NCBI GenBank assembly: GCA_964417785.1
Contig: CAYQJO010000004.1
Span: 1 to 50,616 of the forward strand
Direction: 5' to 3'
DNA length: 50,616 nucleotides
DNA from: DAOTUL01 sp034437435
GTDB lineage: Bacteria; Chloroflexota; Anaerolineae; Aggregatilineales; Phototrophicaceae
Notes under the pieces: generated by a model
What the model saw: only the letters and a program-made list of their open reading frames with translations
Database searches by the model: none
Told to the model about the DNA's origin: nothing
Position numbers and translations under genes: made by a program
Shown here: positions 42,660 to 50,301 of the stretch, in pieces
How positions within the stretch are numbered: position 1 is the first letter of the stretch
Layout of the letters: every line of letters begins with the position of its first letter

Positions 42660-43312
42660 GTGAACCGACTCTCGAAGACTATATCATATGGTTGGGCGAC
42701 CTCAATCCGGGTGTGCGGCGCAATGCTGCCTGGACCCTGGGCCGCCAGCGTGACATCCGTATCATCGAGCCGCTGATTGCCGCCGTCCACGATGAAGACG
42801 CCGATGTCCGTTTCCGCGTGGTCGAAGCACTGGGCAATATGCGTGATCCGCGCTGTGTTCCGCCGCTGATGACCACCCTCACGGATGATGATCCGCGTGT
42901 GCGTGCGACGGCGGCAGCAGCGCTGGCTCGCCAGGGCGATCCCCAGGCCGTCGGCAATCTGCTGCCATTGCTGGACGATGCCGATTTAAGTGTGCGGATG
43001 GCCGTCGCCGATGCCCTCGGTGTGCTGCTCGATCCAGCGGCGGTCGAGGCGCTGGTCACGGTTCTGGTCAACGATACAGAGGTCCGCCATTATGCCGCCC
43101 GCAGCCTGGGACGCATCGGGGGTGAGGTGACAGTTGACGCTTTGCTGGCCGTGTTGGATCACGATGATCCAACGGTCGTGGTCTACGCGATTGAGACATT
43201 GGTGGAACTGGGGTATCGTCGGGCTGCTGAACCAGTGGCACAGCTTATGCAGGCGACAGGCGACGATGATGTGCGCGTCACAGCCGAGTGGGCGCTGTCC
43301 CGATTGGGTTAG
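42656..43312 (+). CDS. HEAT-repeat protein coupled to the TIR-like receptor
   Basis: 218 residues made almost wholly of about six HEAT/PBS-type repeats of roughly 31 residues (NAAWTLGRQRDIRIIEPLIAAVHDEDADV, then RFRVVEALGNMRDPRCVPPL and so on). Such alpha-solenoids are protein-protein scaffolds. No signal peptide, so cytoplasmic. The ATG lies within the receptor stop (ATGA), so the two products are made together, and the solenoid is a good candidate partner for the cytoplasmic TIR-like domain (inference). Convergent with the UbiA gene, four-base overlap. Confidence 0.85.
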   Translation: MSEPTLEDYIIWLGDLNPGVRRNAAWTLGRQRDIRIIEPLIAAVHDEDADVRFRVVEALGNMRDPRCVPPLMTTLTDDDPRVRATAAAALARQGDPQAVGNLLPLLDDADLSVRMAVADALGVLLDPAAVEALVTVLVNDTEVRHYAARSLGRIGGEVTVDALLAVLDHDDPTVVVYAIETLVELGYRRAAEPVAQLMQATGDDDVRVTAEWALSRLG

Positions 43313-44175
43313 ACACAAAATTTCCAGGCAAACATCTGTATCACCAGCAGCGACACCATCGCGCTGACGGCGTAGGTCGGGTTGTCGTCCCGCGTATAGC
43401 GTACCGCACTCACGATCACCAGCGGCAGCACCAGCAAACTCAATGTGAACACCTTGAACGGTAACACATGTGGAGTCAGCGCCAGCAGCACGCCGACAAT
43501 GACGAGTACAACGCTGTAGTAGACCCGGCGCAAAGTCGGCATGGGCCAGCGGGTTGCCAGCGTGTTCTTGCCCACCTGCTCATCAGCCAACCGGTCCGGC
43601 CAGGTGGTCGCCAGCAAATTCAGGAAGACCAGCAGCATAAACGGCATAAAGACCAGAACGGCTGGCCCGTCGATCTGGTGACTATGTACTGCGTAGCCAT
43701 AAAGCGGCAGCACCATACCACCCAGCAGGGCATTATCCAGTTCGCCCCATCCACGCCACGCCAGCTTCAACGGCGGTAACGAATACATCCAGCCGAAGAA
43801 AGCCCCCACCAGTAACAGCCGCAGCGCAACACCGGAGAGCAGGGCAGCGGCCAGCACCAGACCAATAACCAAACTGACAAAAGCAGCGCTTAACGCCAGC
43901 CGGCGTGGTATGTGACCGCGAGGCAGCACACCGCTGCCACCAGAAAACGGAGTCCGTTGCGTCAGACTATCGGTTTCGTAATCGGCGTATTCGTTGGCAT
44001 AGTGGATGGAGGCCGCGACGGGCAGCAAGACAATCGCTCCAGTCAGCAGGTGATCGAGCGCGATATCGTAGCTGTTGGCGTGCGCCACCAATCCCCCCAG
44101 GCCATAGACCAGAACAACGCTAAGCAGTTGCAGCGGGCGGCTCATGCCCCAGAGGGCAGGCAGGTATCGGCTCAC
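43309..44175 (-). CDS. UbiA family prenyltransferase
   Basis: 288 residues with about eight helices. The two Mg-diphosphate motifs are NEYADYETD (61-69) and DRLADEQVGKNTLA (194-207). With the GVLPRG loop this looks like the MenA-type subgroup, which joins a polyprenyl diphosphate to an aromatic acceptor, but other acceptors (UbiA, digeranylgeranyl types) cannot be excluded. Its start overlaps the stop of the FHA gene (ATGA). Confidence 0.88.
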   Translation of the reverse strand: MSRYLPALWGMSRPLQLLSVVLVYGLGGLVAHANSYDIALDHLLTGAIVLLPVAASIHYANEYADYETDSLTQRTPFSGGSGVLPRGHIPRRLALSAAFVSLVIGLVLAAALLSGVALRLLLVGAFFGWMYSLPPLKLAWRGWGELDNALLGGMVLPLYGYAVHSHQIDGPAVLVFMPFMLLVFLNLLATTWPDRLADEQVGKNTLATRWPMPTLRRVYYSVVLVIVGVLLALTPHVLPFKVFTLSLLVLPLVIVSAVRYTRDDNPTYAVSAMVSLLVIQMFAWKFCV

Positions 44176-44933
44176 CGAACCTCGTCACCGGGATGGTGAA
44201 AATCCATGCGGATGCGCAGTCGGCCTAGCTGAATCTCGTCGCCATCGCGCAGGACACGGACTTCACGCGGGTGCAGTTTCTGGCCGTTGACCAGTGTCCC
44301 GTTGACGCTGCCGAGATCGTAAATCTGGATGGCCTGGTCTTCGGCAACCCACTTCATCGACATATGCAGACGCGAGACACCCATTTGTTCTGCACCAATC
44401 TCGGTCAGATCAATATCGGGTGTCATGGTGGCGTTTTCTGAGACACGCCCAATGTATATCTCATTGTCGGCAACCTGGGGCCGTACTTCAAACTCGTGCT
44501 GTGTATCCAGAATCCGCATCACCAGCACGGAGTCGGGTCCAAAATAATCGGAGTGAGCATGGCCGAGCGAGTCCGTGAAGTGCTTGGTCGCGAAGCGCGA
44601 GACCACGTTCTCCAACAGTTGACCACATGACCAGCAGAACACCGCATCGCTGCGGCTCTTCTCGCCACAGTTGGAGCAGGTGATCCAATCCGCTTTGACC
44701 TGCTGCTGGTTATCGCTCTTACCCAACGGCTTGATGCCCGGTACACGTTCCGGTTCAACCGGTTTGGCCTGCCGGTTATCTTCCCAGGTGCGCAAAGATT
44801 GCGCCAGAATCTTCTTGTTGGCTTTGGACAACGGGTCAATAAACGGGCGAAGCTTGTTCAGTGCCGTTGTTGCGTCGAGACCATTCTCACGCATAAGGAC
44901 ATATTCTTCAAAAATCTCTTCTGCGACGTTCAT
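44172..44933 (-). CDS. Zinc-ribbon plus FHA domain protein
   Basis: 253 residues, soluble. An N-terminal helical part (EEIFEEYVLMRENGLDATTALNKL), a zinc ribbon with Cys86, Cys89, Cys100 and Cys103 (CSNCG...CWSCG), then a forkhead-associated domain about 140-245 (IYIGRVSE, VSRLHMSMKW, LGSVNGTLVNGQKL, EIQLGRLRI). FHA domains bind phosphothreonine, so it should report on a Ser/Thr kinase; none is in the window. Overlaps the UbiA gene (ATGA). Confidence 0.92.
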   Translation of the reverse strand: MNVAEEIFEEYVLMRENGLDATTALNKLRPFIDPLSKANKKILAQSLRTWEDNRQAKPVEPERVPGIKPLGKSDNQQQVKADWITCSNCGEKSRSDAVFCWSCGQLLENVVSRFATKHFTDSLGHAHSDYFGPDSVLVMRILDTQHEFEVRPQVADNEIYIGRVSENATMTPDIDLTEIGAEQMGVSRLHMSMKWVAEDQAIQIYDLGSVNGTLVNGQKLHPREVRVLRDGDEIQLGRLRIRMDFHHPGDEVR

Positions 44934-45018
44934 GCTTCTCCCTCAATGGACTGCGATGATCCCAGTTTACCTCAAAATAGTAGAGGGAGCCTTCAGATGC
45001 GTGAAAATTTTCTGAATT

Positions 45019-45402
45019 TCAGTTGTTATGCGGTGCGGTATGGACGGCTAACCAGTCTGCTATGTCGGCCACATCGTAATGGCCCTGCGCGATGCCCAGA
45101 ATGAATTGATAGGCCTCGTCGGGATTCCAGGTCTCTTTCAATCCGTTGGCCTGCAAAAAAAGCACAGTGGCACGGGTGGCGGTGCGCTTGTTGCCGTCAG
45201 CAAACAGATGATCGTGCGCCAGCGCGTGGAGCAGCGCTGCCGCCTTTTCCAGCAGTGTCGGATAGGCTTCATGGCCGAACATGCGCCGCGCCGGTCGCTC
45301 TACGGCTGACCGCAGGAGATGACGATCTCGCACCAGGGGGCGTTCCCCAAGCACATCCTCATTGATAACATACACATCCGCCGCAGATAGGTAACGCACC
45401 AT
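45019..45402 (-). CDS. Doc-like Fic/DOC family protein
   Basis: 127 residues. The motif H65-L-F-A-D-G-N-K-R73 is the Doc version of the Fic core (HxFxDGNKR), complete with His65 and Lys72. Doc toxins phosphorylate elongation factor EF-Tu and are normally paired with an antitoxin gene just upstream. No Phd-like ORF lies before it: only 69 bases separate it from the divergent dehydratase gene. It may be an orphan, or the antitoxin is elsewhere. Confidence 0.9.
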   Translation of the reverse strand: MVRYLSAADVYVINEDVLGERPLVRDRHLLRSAVERPARRMFGHEAYPTLLEKAAALLHALAHDHLFADGNKRTATRATVLFLQANGLKETWNPDEAYQFILGIAQGHYDVADIADWLAVHTAPHNN

Positions 45403-45471
45403 GTCTGCATTCTAGCTCATCGGTGAACAGAGTACAATTGAGCAAATATCTCTGCTGAAAGGACACCTATC

Positions 45472-46638
45472 TTGAAGATTACCGACATCAAAAGCTATCC
45501 GCTCTTAATTGGACATCGTAATCAGTTGATCGTCAAAGTTGAAACCGATGAAGGCATCTACGGTATTGGCGAATCAGGTCTCAGTGGGCGCGAACGCGCT
45601 GTGATGGGCGCAGTTGAACACTACCGCGATATTCTGATCGGGCGTGATCCCATGCAGATCGGCGCATTGTGGCAGTTGATGTACCGCAGCCAGTATTTTG
45701 AGGGCGGGCGAGCGCTGACAGCCGCCATCTCCGCCATCGACATCGCCCTCTACGACATCGCCGGTAAAGCGTTGAACGTGCCGGTTTACCAGCTTCTCGG
45801 CGGCAAACACCGTGAATACGTCGACTGCTTCGCCAGTGTGGGCATGGGGGCGTCCGTCGAAGACCTCATCAGCGGTATGCGTACACTCCTGGACAGCGGT
45901 TGGAACGTCATCCGCACCGGCCCCTATGATCCCCACCGCAACACCGATAAGCTCATCTTCGAGCCACGCGAGTCGCTGGCCGTCACCGCTGACTGGCTGA
46001 CCCAGGCACGGGAAGCCATCGGATCGGGACCGGTGTTGGGGATCGACTATCATCACCGCCTGAGCGTGGCTGAAGCCGCCTCGTTCTGCCAGCGTATGCC
46101 GTCCGGTACCCTCGACTTCCTGGAAGAGCCGATCCGGGCGGAGACACCAGAAGCCTATGAAACCCTGCGCACGATGACCGACATCCCCTTTGCCATTGGT
46201 GAGGAATTTTCCAGCAAGTGGGCCTTCCTGCCCTACATCGAACGCGGAATCACGAACTTCGCTCGCATTGATGTGTGCAATGTCGGCGGCCTGACCGAAT
46301 CGATGAAAGTCGCAGCGATGGCGGAGAGCCATTATGTCGATTTGATGCCGCACAATCCGCTGGGGATTGTCTGCACGATGGCGACACTGCATCTGGCGGC
46401 GGCAGTCCCCAACTTCGCCTGGTTGGAACTGCGCCATTCGCCCAGCGAGCAGACGATCCGCTACCAGAGCGAGTTTTTTGAGTCAACATGGGAGCAGGAC
46501 GGCGCACGCCTGCGCGTACCCGAAGAGCCGGGCCTGGGTGTGACCTTCAACGAAGAAGCCGCGCTCAAGCAAACACCCAACTACGACTGGAACCCGCCGG
46601 AACTGCGGCGGCGAGATGGCTCGCTTACGAACTGGTAA
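45472..46638 (+). CDS. Enolase-superfamily sugar acid dehydratase (galactonate dehydratase-like)
   Basis: 388 residues. The barrel ligands are visible: Asp192 and catalytic His194 (GIDYHHRLS), Glu218/219 (LEEPI), Glu244/245 (IGEEFSSKW) and His294 (PHNPLG). The D-x-H pair and the HNPLG His place it in the galactonate/mannonate dehydratase branch, in which sugar acids are converted to 2-keto-3-deoxy acids; the exact substrate is open. Start is TTG with AAAGGA before it. First gene of a sugar-acid cluster with two polysaccharide-lyase-like genes and a LacI regulator. Confidence 0.88.
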   Translation: MKITDIKSYPLLIGHRNQLIVKVETDEGIYGIGESGLSGRERAVMGAVEHYRDILIGRDPMQIGALWQLMYRSQYFEGGRALTAAISAIDIALYDIAGKALNVPVYQLLGGKHREYVDCFASVGMGASVEDLISGMRTLLDSGWNVIRTGPYDPHRNTDKLIFEPRESLAVTADWLTQAREAIGSGPVLGIDYHHRLSVAEAASFCQRMPSGTLDFLEEPIRAETPEAYETLRTMTDIPFAIGEEFSSKWAFLPYIERGITNFARIDVCNVGGLTESMKVAAMAESHYVDLMPHNPLGIVCTMATLHLAAAVPNFAWLELRHSPSEQTIRYQSEFFESTWEQDGARLRVPEEPGLGVTFNEEAALKQTPNYDWNPPELRRRDGSLTNW

Positions 46639-46732
46639 GGCCGAACTTCGTACAAAATGCCGCGTAGAGCCGGTCCAGTGCTTCGTCAAACGGGGTGACG
46701 ATATACACCGGCTTGCCCGCCGCGGGTGCATT
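46625..46732 (-). pseudogene. C-terminal remnant of an unidentified gene
   Basis: The minus strand has 35 codons between a TGA (46733-46735) and a TAA (46625-46627) reading AAGKPVYIVTPFDEALDRLY and ending FCTKFGLTSS. It looks like the end of a real protein (alternating strand and amphipathic helix), has no start and overlaps the dehydratase 3' end. The family is not recognised. Confidence 0.3.
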
Positions 46733-47024
46733 TCAATATGTTGGCATGGTTGCATACCGGTGCAAAAAGATGCAAAAATTGGCGGGTTCCACATGTGGAA
46801 CCCCTACCCAAAATGACGATCTGTGGTAGGGGCGGCACATGTGCCGCCCGCGACCTCGCTTCGTGCCGCCGGGCGATGCGGGGGAAATCGGGGCAGAATT
46901 CCAACGGTTGCTGGCTCAGCGCGTATAGTGTATGAGTCCAATTTTCGCGTATGGTCATTCTCCTATAGCGGTCGGAACATGAACCTGTTATTGTAATATA
47001 GATCGTTCTAATCAAGAGGGCAAA
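46639..47024. other. Intergenic region with repeat and half-operators
   Basis: A 386-bp gap without a full gene. It holds the remnant above, a TTGCATAC (46750-46757) and TGCAAAA repeats (46761-46777) that resemble half of the 50230 palindrome, the repeat element copy C (46782-46851), and the promoter region of the heparinase-like gene. Confidence 0.4.
46782..46851. repeat. Double-hairpin palindromic element, copy C
   Basis: GGGTTCCACATGTGGAACCC, then CCCTAC...GTAGGG, then GGCGGCACATGTGCCGCC; outer GCGGG and CCCGC close it. The core and architecture equal copies A and B, but the arms differ, so it belongs to a sister subfamily. Each arm is a perfect palindrome around ACATGT. Confidence 0.75.
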
Positions 47025-48917
47025 ATGATGCTTTCGCAGACATTTACCGAGTATAGTTTATCCGAATGGCAGCCACACCCGACGTCGCAGGACCGCACCG
47101 CATGGGACTCGCTGTCGCAGACCACCCGTGACCGCCTGATCCAGCACGGTGAAGCCGCACTTGAATACACCTGGCCGCCCTTGCTGGCAACCCGCTTCCT
47201 GGAGGTCGCCCGGATTGGCAACCGGGCCAACTACGAGCGCGAGAACTTCGAGCGCCGCCAGATGATCGTCAATCTGGCACTGGCCGAGTGCGCCGAAGGC
47301 AAGGGGCGCTTCGTCGACCAACTGGTTAACGGCATCTGGTTGGTGTGCGAAGAGTCCTACTGGGGCGTACCGGCGCATCTTCAGATGCAGGCCGCCGGTC
47401 GCGGTCTGCCCGACACCGCCGATGTCACCGTCGATCTGTTCGCCGCCGAGACCGGCGCGATGCTGGCCTATATTTATTACCTGTTGGGGCCGCAGTTGGA
47501 TGAGGTTTCCCCGCTGATCCGTCCGCGCATCGAACGGGAAATCGACCACCGCATCCTGACGCCCAACCTGGAACGAGATGACTTCGGCTGGATGGGCTTT
47601 GTCGATTTAGGCCGCCGACCCAACAACTGGAACCCCTGGATCAACTCGAACTGGCTGGCCTGCCTGTTCCTCATCGAAAAAGACCCGGCGCGGCGCAAGC
47701 AGTCCGTCGACAAAATCATGCTCTCGCTGGATCAATTCATCGACCCCTATCCCAAAGACGGTGGCTGTGACGAAGGTCCGAATTACTGGGGACGAGCAGG
47801 CGCTTCGCTCTATGACTGCCTGGAAATTCTCGATCAGGCGAGTGATGGCAGCATCAACGCCTATGATGAACCGCTGGTCAAGGAAATGGGCCGCTTTGTC
47901 TACCGTACTCACATCGACGGCGATTACTATGTCAATTTCGCGGATGCTTCCGCCATCGTGGACCCGGATGCGGCCCTTATCTACCAGTACGGCAAGCAGA
48001 TCGAAGACGCGGACATGATGGCGTTCGGTGTATGGTTGGCGCAGCGCCAGGGTCTGCTCGAAGGGACAGCCGGCGGCGAACGGCACGACACCAGCCCGGC
48101 CCGCAGTCTCATGCGCGAACTGCGCACGGTTTTCAGCCTGGGAGATATGGACGGAAAACCCGCCTACCCGCCCATGCCGCGTGATGTGTGGCTTAACGAA
48201 ATCGAGGTGATGGTCGCCCGCGACAAAGACCGCTCAGCCGATGGCTTCTATGTCGCAGCCAAAGGCGGCCACAACCAGGAAAGCCACAACCATAACGACA
48301 TCGGCCAATTCATCGTATCCCTGGACGGTCTGCCGGTGTTGATGGACGCCGGGGTGGAAACCTACTCGGTCAAGACCTTCAGCGACCAGCGTTATGAAAT
48401 CTGGACGATGCAGTCGGCTTACCACAATCTGCCCACCATCGATGGCGTGATGCAGGACCCCGGATTCGCGTTTGCCGCCAGTGAAGTCAGTTATGCGGGC
48501 AGCGACGAAGCCGCCGAGTTCAAACTCAACATTGCCACCGCCTATCCGGTGGAAGCCGGACTCAATAGCTGGTACCGGACTGTCCGGTTGGATCGCGGCC
48601 AGGGCATGACCATCACCGACACCTACGATCTCAACAAAGACGCCAGCGAGATGACCCTCAGCCTGCTGACCGCCAGTGCGGTCGAACTGAGCGAAGCGGG
48701 CAAGATCAAGCTGTCCGGTCTGGACCTGAGCAACGGACAAAAATCCGGCAGCGGTACCGTCAGCTACGACGCCGGTAAATTCAGCCCGACGGTGGAGGCC
48801 ATCGACATCACCGACAACCGGATGTACGGCAGTTGGGGTTCGCGTCTGTACCGCATCGTTTTGACGACGCAAAATCCGCCACGCCAGGATACCTGGACAG
48901 TCACAGTTACGCGGTAA
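47025..48917 (+). CDS. Heparinase II/III-like polysaccharide lyase family protein
   Basis: 630 residues. An (alpha/alpha) toroid forms the first 370 residues (VPAHLQMQAAGRGLPDTADVTVDLFAAETGAML, then NNWNPWINSNWLACLFLIEKD), then a beta-sandwich with GGHNQESHNHNDIGQFIV, in which His416, His421 and His423 fit the metal/catalytic site of heparinase II/III-type lyases, and VLMDAGVETYSVKTFS. No signal peptide, so likely acts on oligosaccharides in the cytoplasm. The polymer is not known; oligo-uronides are likely from context. AGAGGG before the ATG. Confidence 0.85.
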   Translation: MMLSQTFTEYSLSEWQPHPTSQDRTAWDSLSQTTRDRLIQHGEAALEYTWPPLLATRFLEVARIGNRANYERENFERRQMIVNLALAECAEGKGRFVDQLVNGIWLVCEESYWGVPAHLQMQAAGRGLPDTADVTVDLFAAETGAMLAYIYYLLGPQLDEVSPLIRPRIEREIDHRILTPNLERDDFGWMGFVDLGRRPNNWNPWINSNWLACLFLIEKDPARRKQSVDKIMLSLDQFIDPYPKDGGCDEGPNYWGRAGASLYDCLEILDQASDGSINAYDEPLVKEMGRFVYRTHIDGDYYVNFADASAIVDPDAALIYQYGKQIEDADMMAFGVWLAQRQGLLEGTAGGERHDTSPARSLMRELRTVFSLGDMDGKPAYPPMPRDVWLNEIEVMVARDKDRSADGFYVAAKGGHNQESHNHNDIGQFIVSLDGLPVLMDAGVETYSVKTFSDQRYEIWTMQSAYHNLPTIDGVMQDPGFAFAASEVSYAGSDEAAEFKLNIATAYPVEAGLNSWYRTVRLDRGQGMTITDTYDLNKDASEMTLSLLTASAVELSEAGKIKLSGLDLSNGQKSGSGTVSYDAGKFSPTVEAIDITDNRMYGSWGSRLYRIVLTTQNPPRQDTWTVTVTR

Positions 48918-48960
48918 AGCTGCGCCCGTCTCACAATTAAACACGAAGGAGTATTGAAAA

Positions 48961-50169
48961 TTGAACACAAAAAAAGGCGATACCTGGAACGAATCTGAGG
49001 TCTACAAAGACCCCTGGACCCTGCGCGAGGTGCGCCGCATCACCACACAGGGCCTTTACAATCAGACTCCGACCTATCACACCAACATCACCTTCACCGC
49101 CGACGGTGAATTTCTGATCTTCGCTTCGGGACGCGGTGGAAAGAGCGCGGTCTATCGCTGCCATGTGCCGACCGGCGACATCACCCAGTTGATCGATCCG
49201 GTAGACGGTGTGGGCGGATACGGGGCGTTACATAAAGGGAATGGGGTAACCGTCGGTGACGGTAAAGGCATTGACGGCGGCCCCCTGTGTATTGCGCCCA
49301 AAAGCCGCTGGATGGTCTTCGTTGCCCATCGCACCCTGCGGGCCGTCCATATTGAGACACTGGAAGAACGGGTGCTGATCGAAGACCTGGGCGCGGAATG
49401 GACACATGGTGTGATGAGCATCGACCCGTCCGAGTCGCATGTGCTGGTGGCGGAGATGTCGGCCCATCCGGAAGTGCAGGCGGGCAAACCACATCCAAAG
49501 CCCTATATGGACTACTTCGCCGACGGTTCCGAGATGAGAATGCGCATCATCGAAGTCCCATTGACTGGCGGCGAAGTCAAAACGGTGTACGCCGGCGACG
49601 GCTTCAGCAGCGCCCATAGCCCCCACTGCCCGACCGACGCCGATCTCGTCCTGGTGGACCGGGACTTCCCGCCGCGTTACTGGGGTGGCAGCGACGGCAA
49701 GACCAACCGCATCTGGATTTTGCGGCTTTCCAACGGCGAATTGACCGAACTGCCGCCACAGGACGACGCCCGTTTCCAGGTGCATTCGGCCTGGACCTGG
49801 GATGGCGAAGAAGTCGTCTATCATGGCCGCAGTGCTGTCAGCGGGCATTATGTCGGTGTCGTAGATAAGCAGGGCAACACCGTGCGCGAATTCGCCTTCC
49901 GCGATGCACCATATTATGGGCATGTCTCGGCGATGGCGGGCCGTCCGGCCATCATCCTCGACGGCAACATCACCAATGATATGCTGCTGTGGGTGTACTA
50001 CGACAAGGAACAACCGCGTATTGAAGTCATCGCCAGACACAACACCGATTGGGGAGCGCTGCCCGGTCAGTATTCACACCCGCATCCACACAGCGACCCG
50101 ACCGGTACCTGGATTTCGTTCAACGCCGCGCATCGTGGCCGCAGCGATGTGTTCGTCGTGAAGGTGTAG
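48961..50169 (+). CDS. Oligogalacturonate-lyase-like beta-propeller (PL22 family)
   Basis: 402 residues. Propeller blades are seen in TYHTNITFTADGEFLIFASGRGG, SAVYRCHVPTGDITQLI, RVLIEDLGAEWTHGVMSIDPSESHVLVAE and the metal-site-like QYSHPHPHSDPTGTWISF near the end, the arrangement of PL22 oligogalacturonide lyases, which act on unsaturated digalacturonate in the cytoplasm. Start is a TTG with AAGGAG nine bases before; no signal peptide. It lies 43 bases after the heparinase-like gene, so is probably cotranscribed. Confidence 0.8.
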   Translation: MNTKKGDTWNESEVYKDPWTLREVRRITTQGLYNQTPTYHTNITFTADGEFLIFASGRGGKSAVYRCHVPTGDITQLIDPVDGVGGYGALHKGNGVTVGDGKGIDGGPLCIAPKSRWMVFVAHRTLRAVHIETLEERVLIEDLGAEWTHGVMSIDPSESHVLVAEMSAHPEVQAGKPHPKPYMDYFADGSEMRMRIIEVPLTGGEVKTVYAGDGFSSAHSPHCPTDADLVLVDRDFPPRYWGGSDGKTNRIWILRLSNGELTELPPQDDARFQVHSAWTWDGEEVVYHGRSAVSGHYVGVVDKQGNTVREFAFRDAPYYGHVSAMAGRPAIILDGNITNDMLLWVYYDKEQPRIEVIARHNTDWGALPGQYSHPHPHSDPTGTWISFNAAHRGRSDVFVVKV

Positions 50170-50229
50170 AACCTGTTGTCGGGCTACAGAACACGCTGCC
50201 AATACTGATTTTGTAGCGATTACCATGCT

Positions 50230-50259
50230 CGCCAGTATGCAAAGCTTTGCATACTGGCG
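50230..50259. promoter_or_regulatory. 30-bp perfect palindrome (operator and/or terminator)
   Basis: CGCCAGTATGCAAAG is followed directly by its inverted copy, perfect over 30 bp, then TTTTCGC. It lies between the lyase stop and the LacI gene. The inner ATGCAAAGCTTTGCAT is like LacI-family operators, and it covers the -35 of the LacI promoter. It could also form the terminator of the lyase gene. Confidence 0.7.
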
Positions 50260-50275
50260 GTTTTCGCTATATAAT
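50247..50275 (+). promoter_or_regulatory. Promoter of the LacI-type regulator
   Basis: TTGCAT (50247-50252), a 17-bp spacer and TATAAT (50270-50275), with the ATG at 50302. The -35 lies in the right half of the palindrome, so a bound repressor would block the promoter, which suggests self-control. Confidence 0.7.
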
Positions 50276-50301
50276 TTCAAAAAATACACAAACTAAAGAT
50301 C

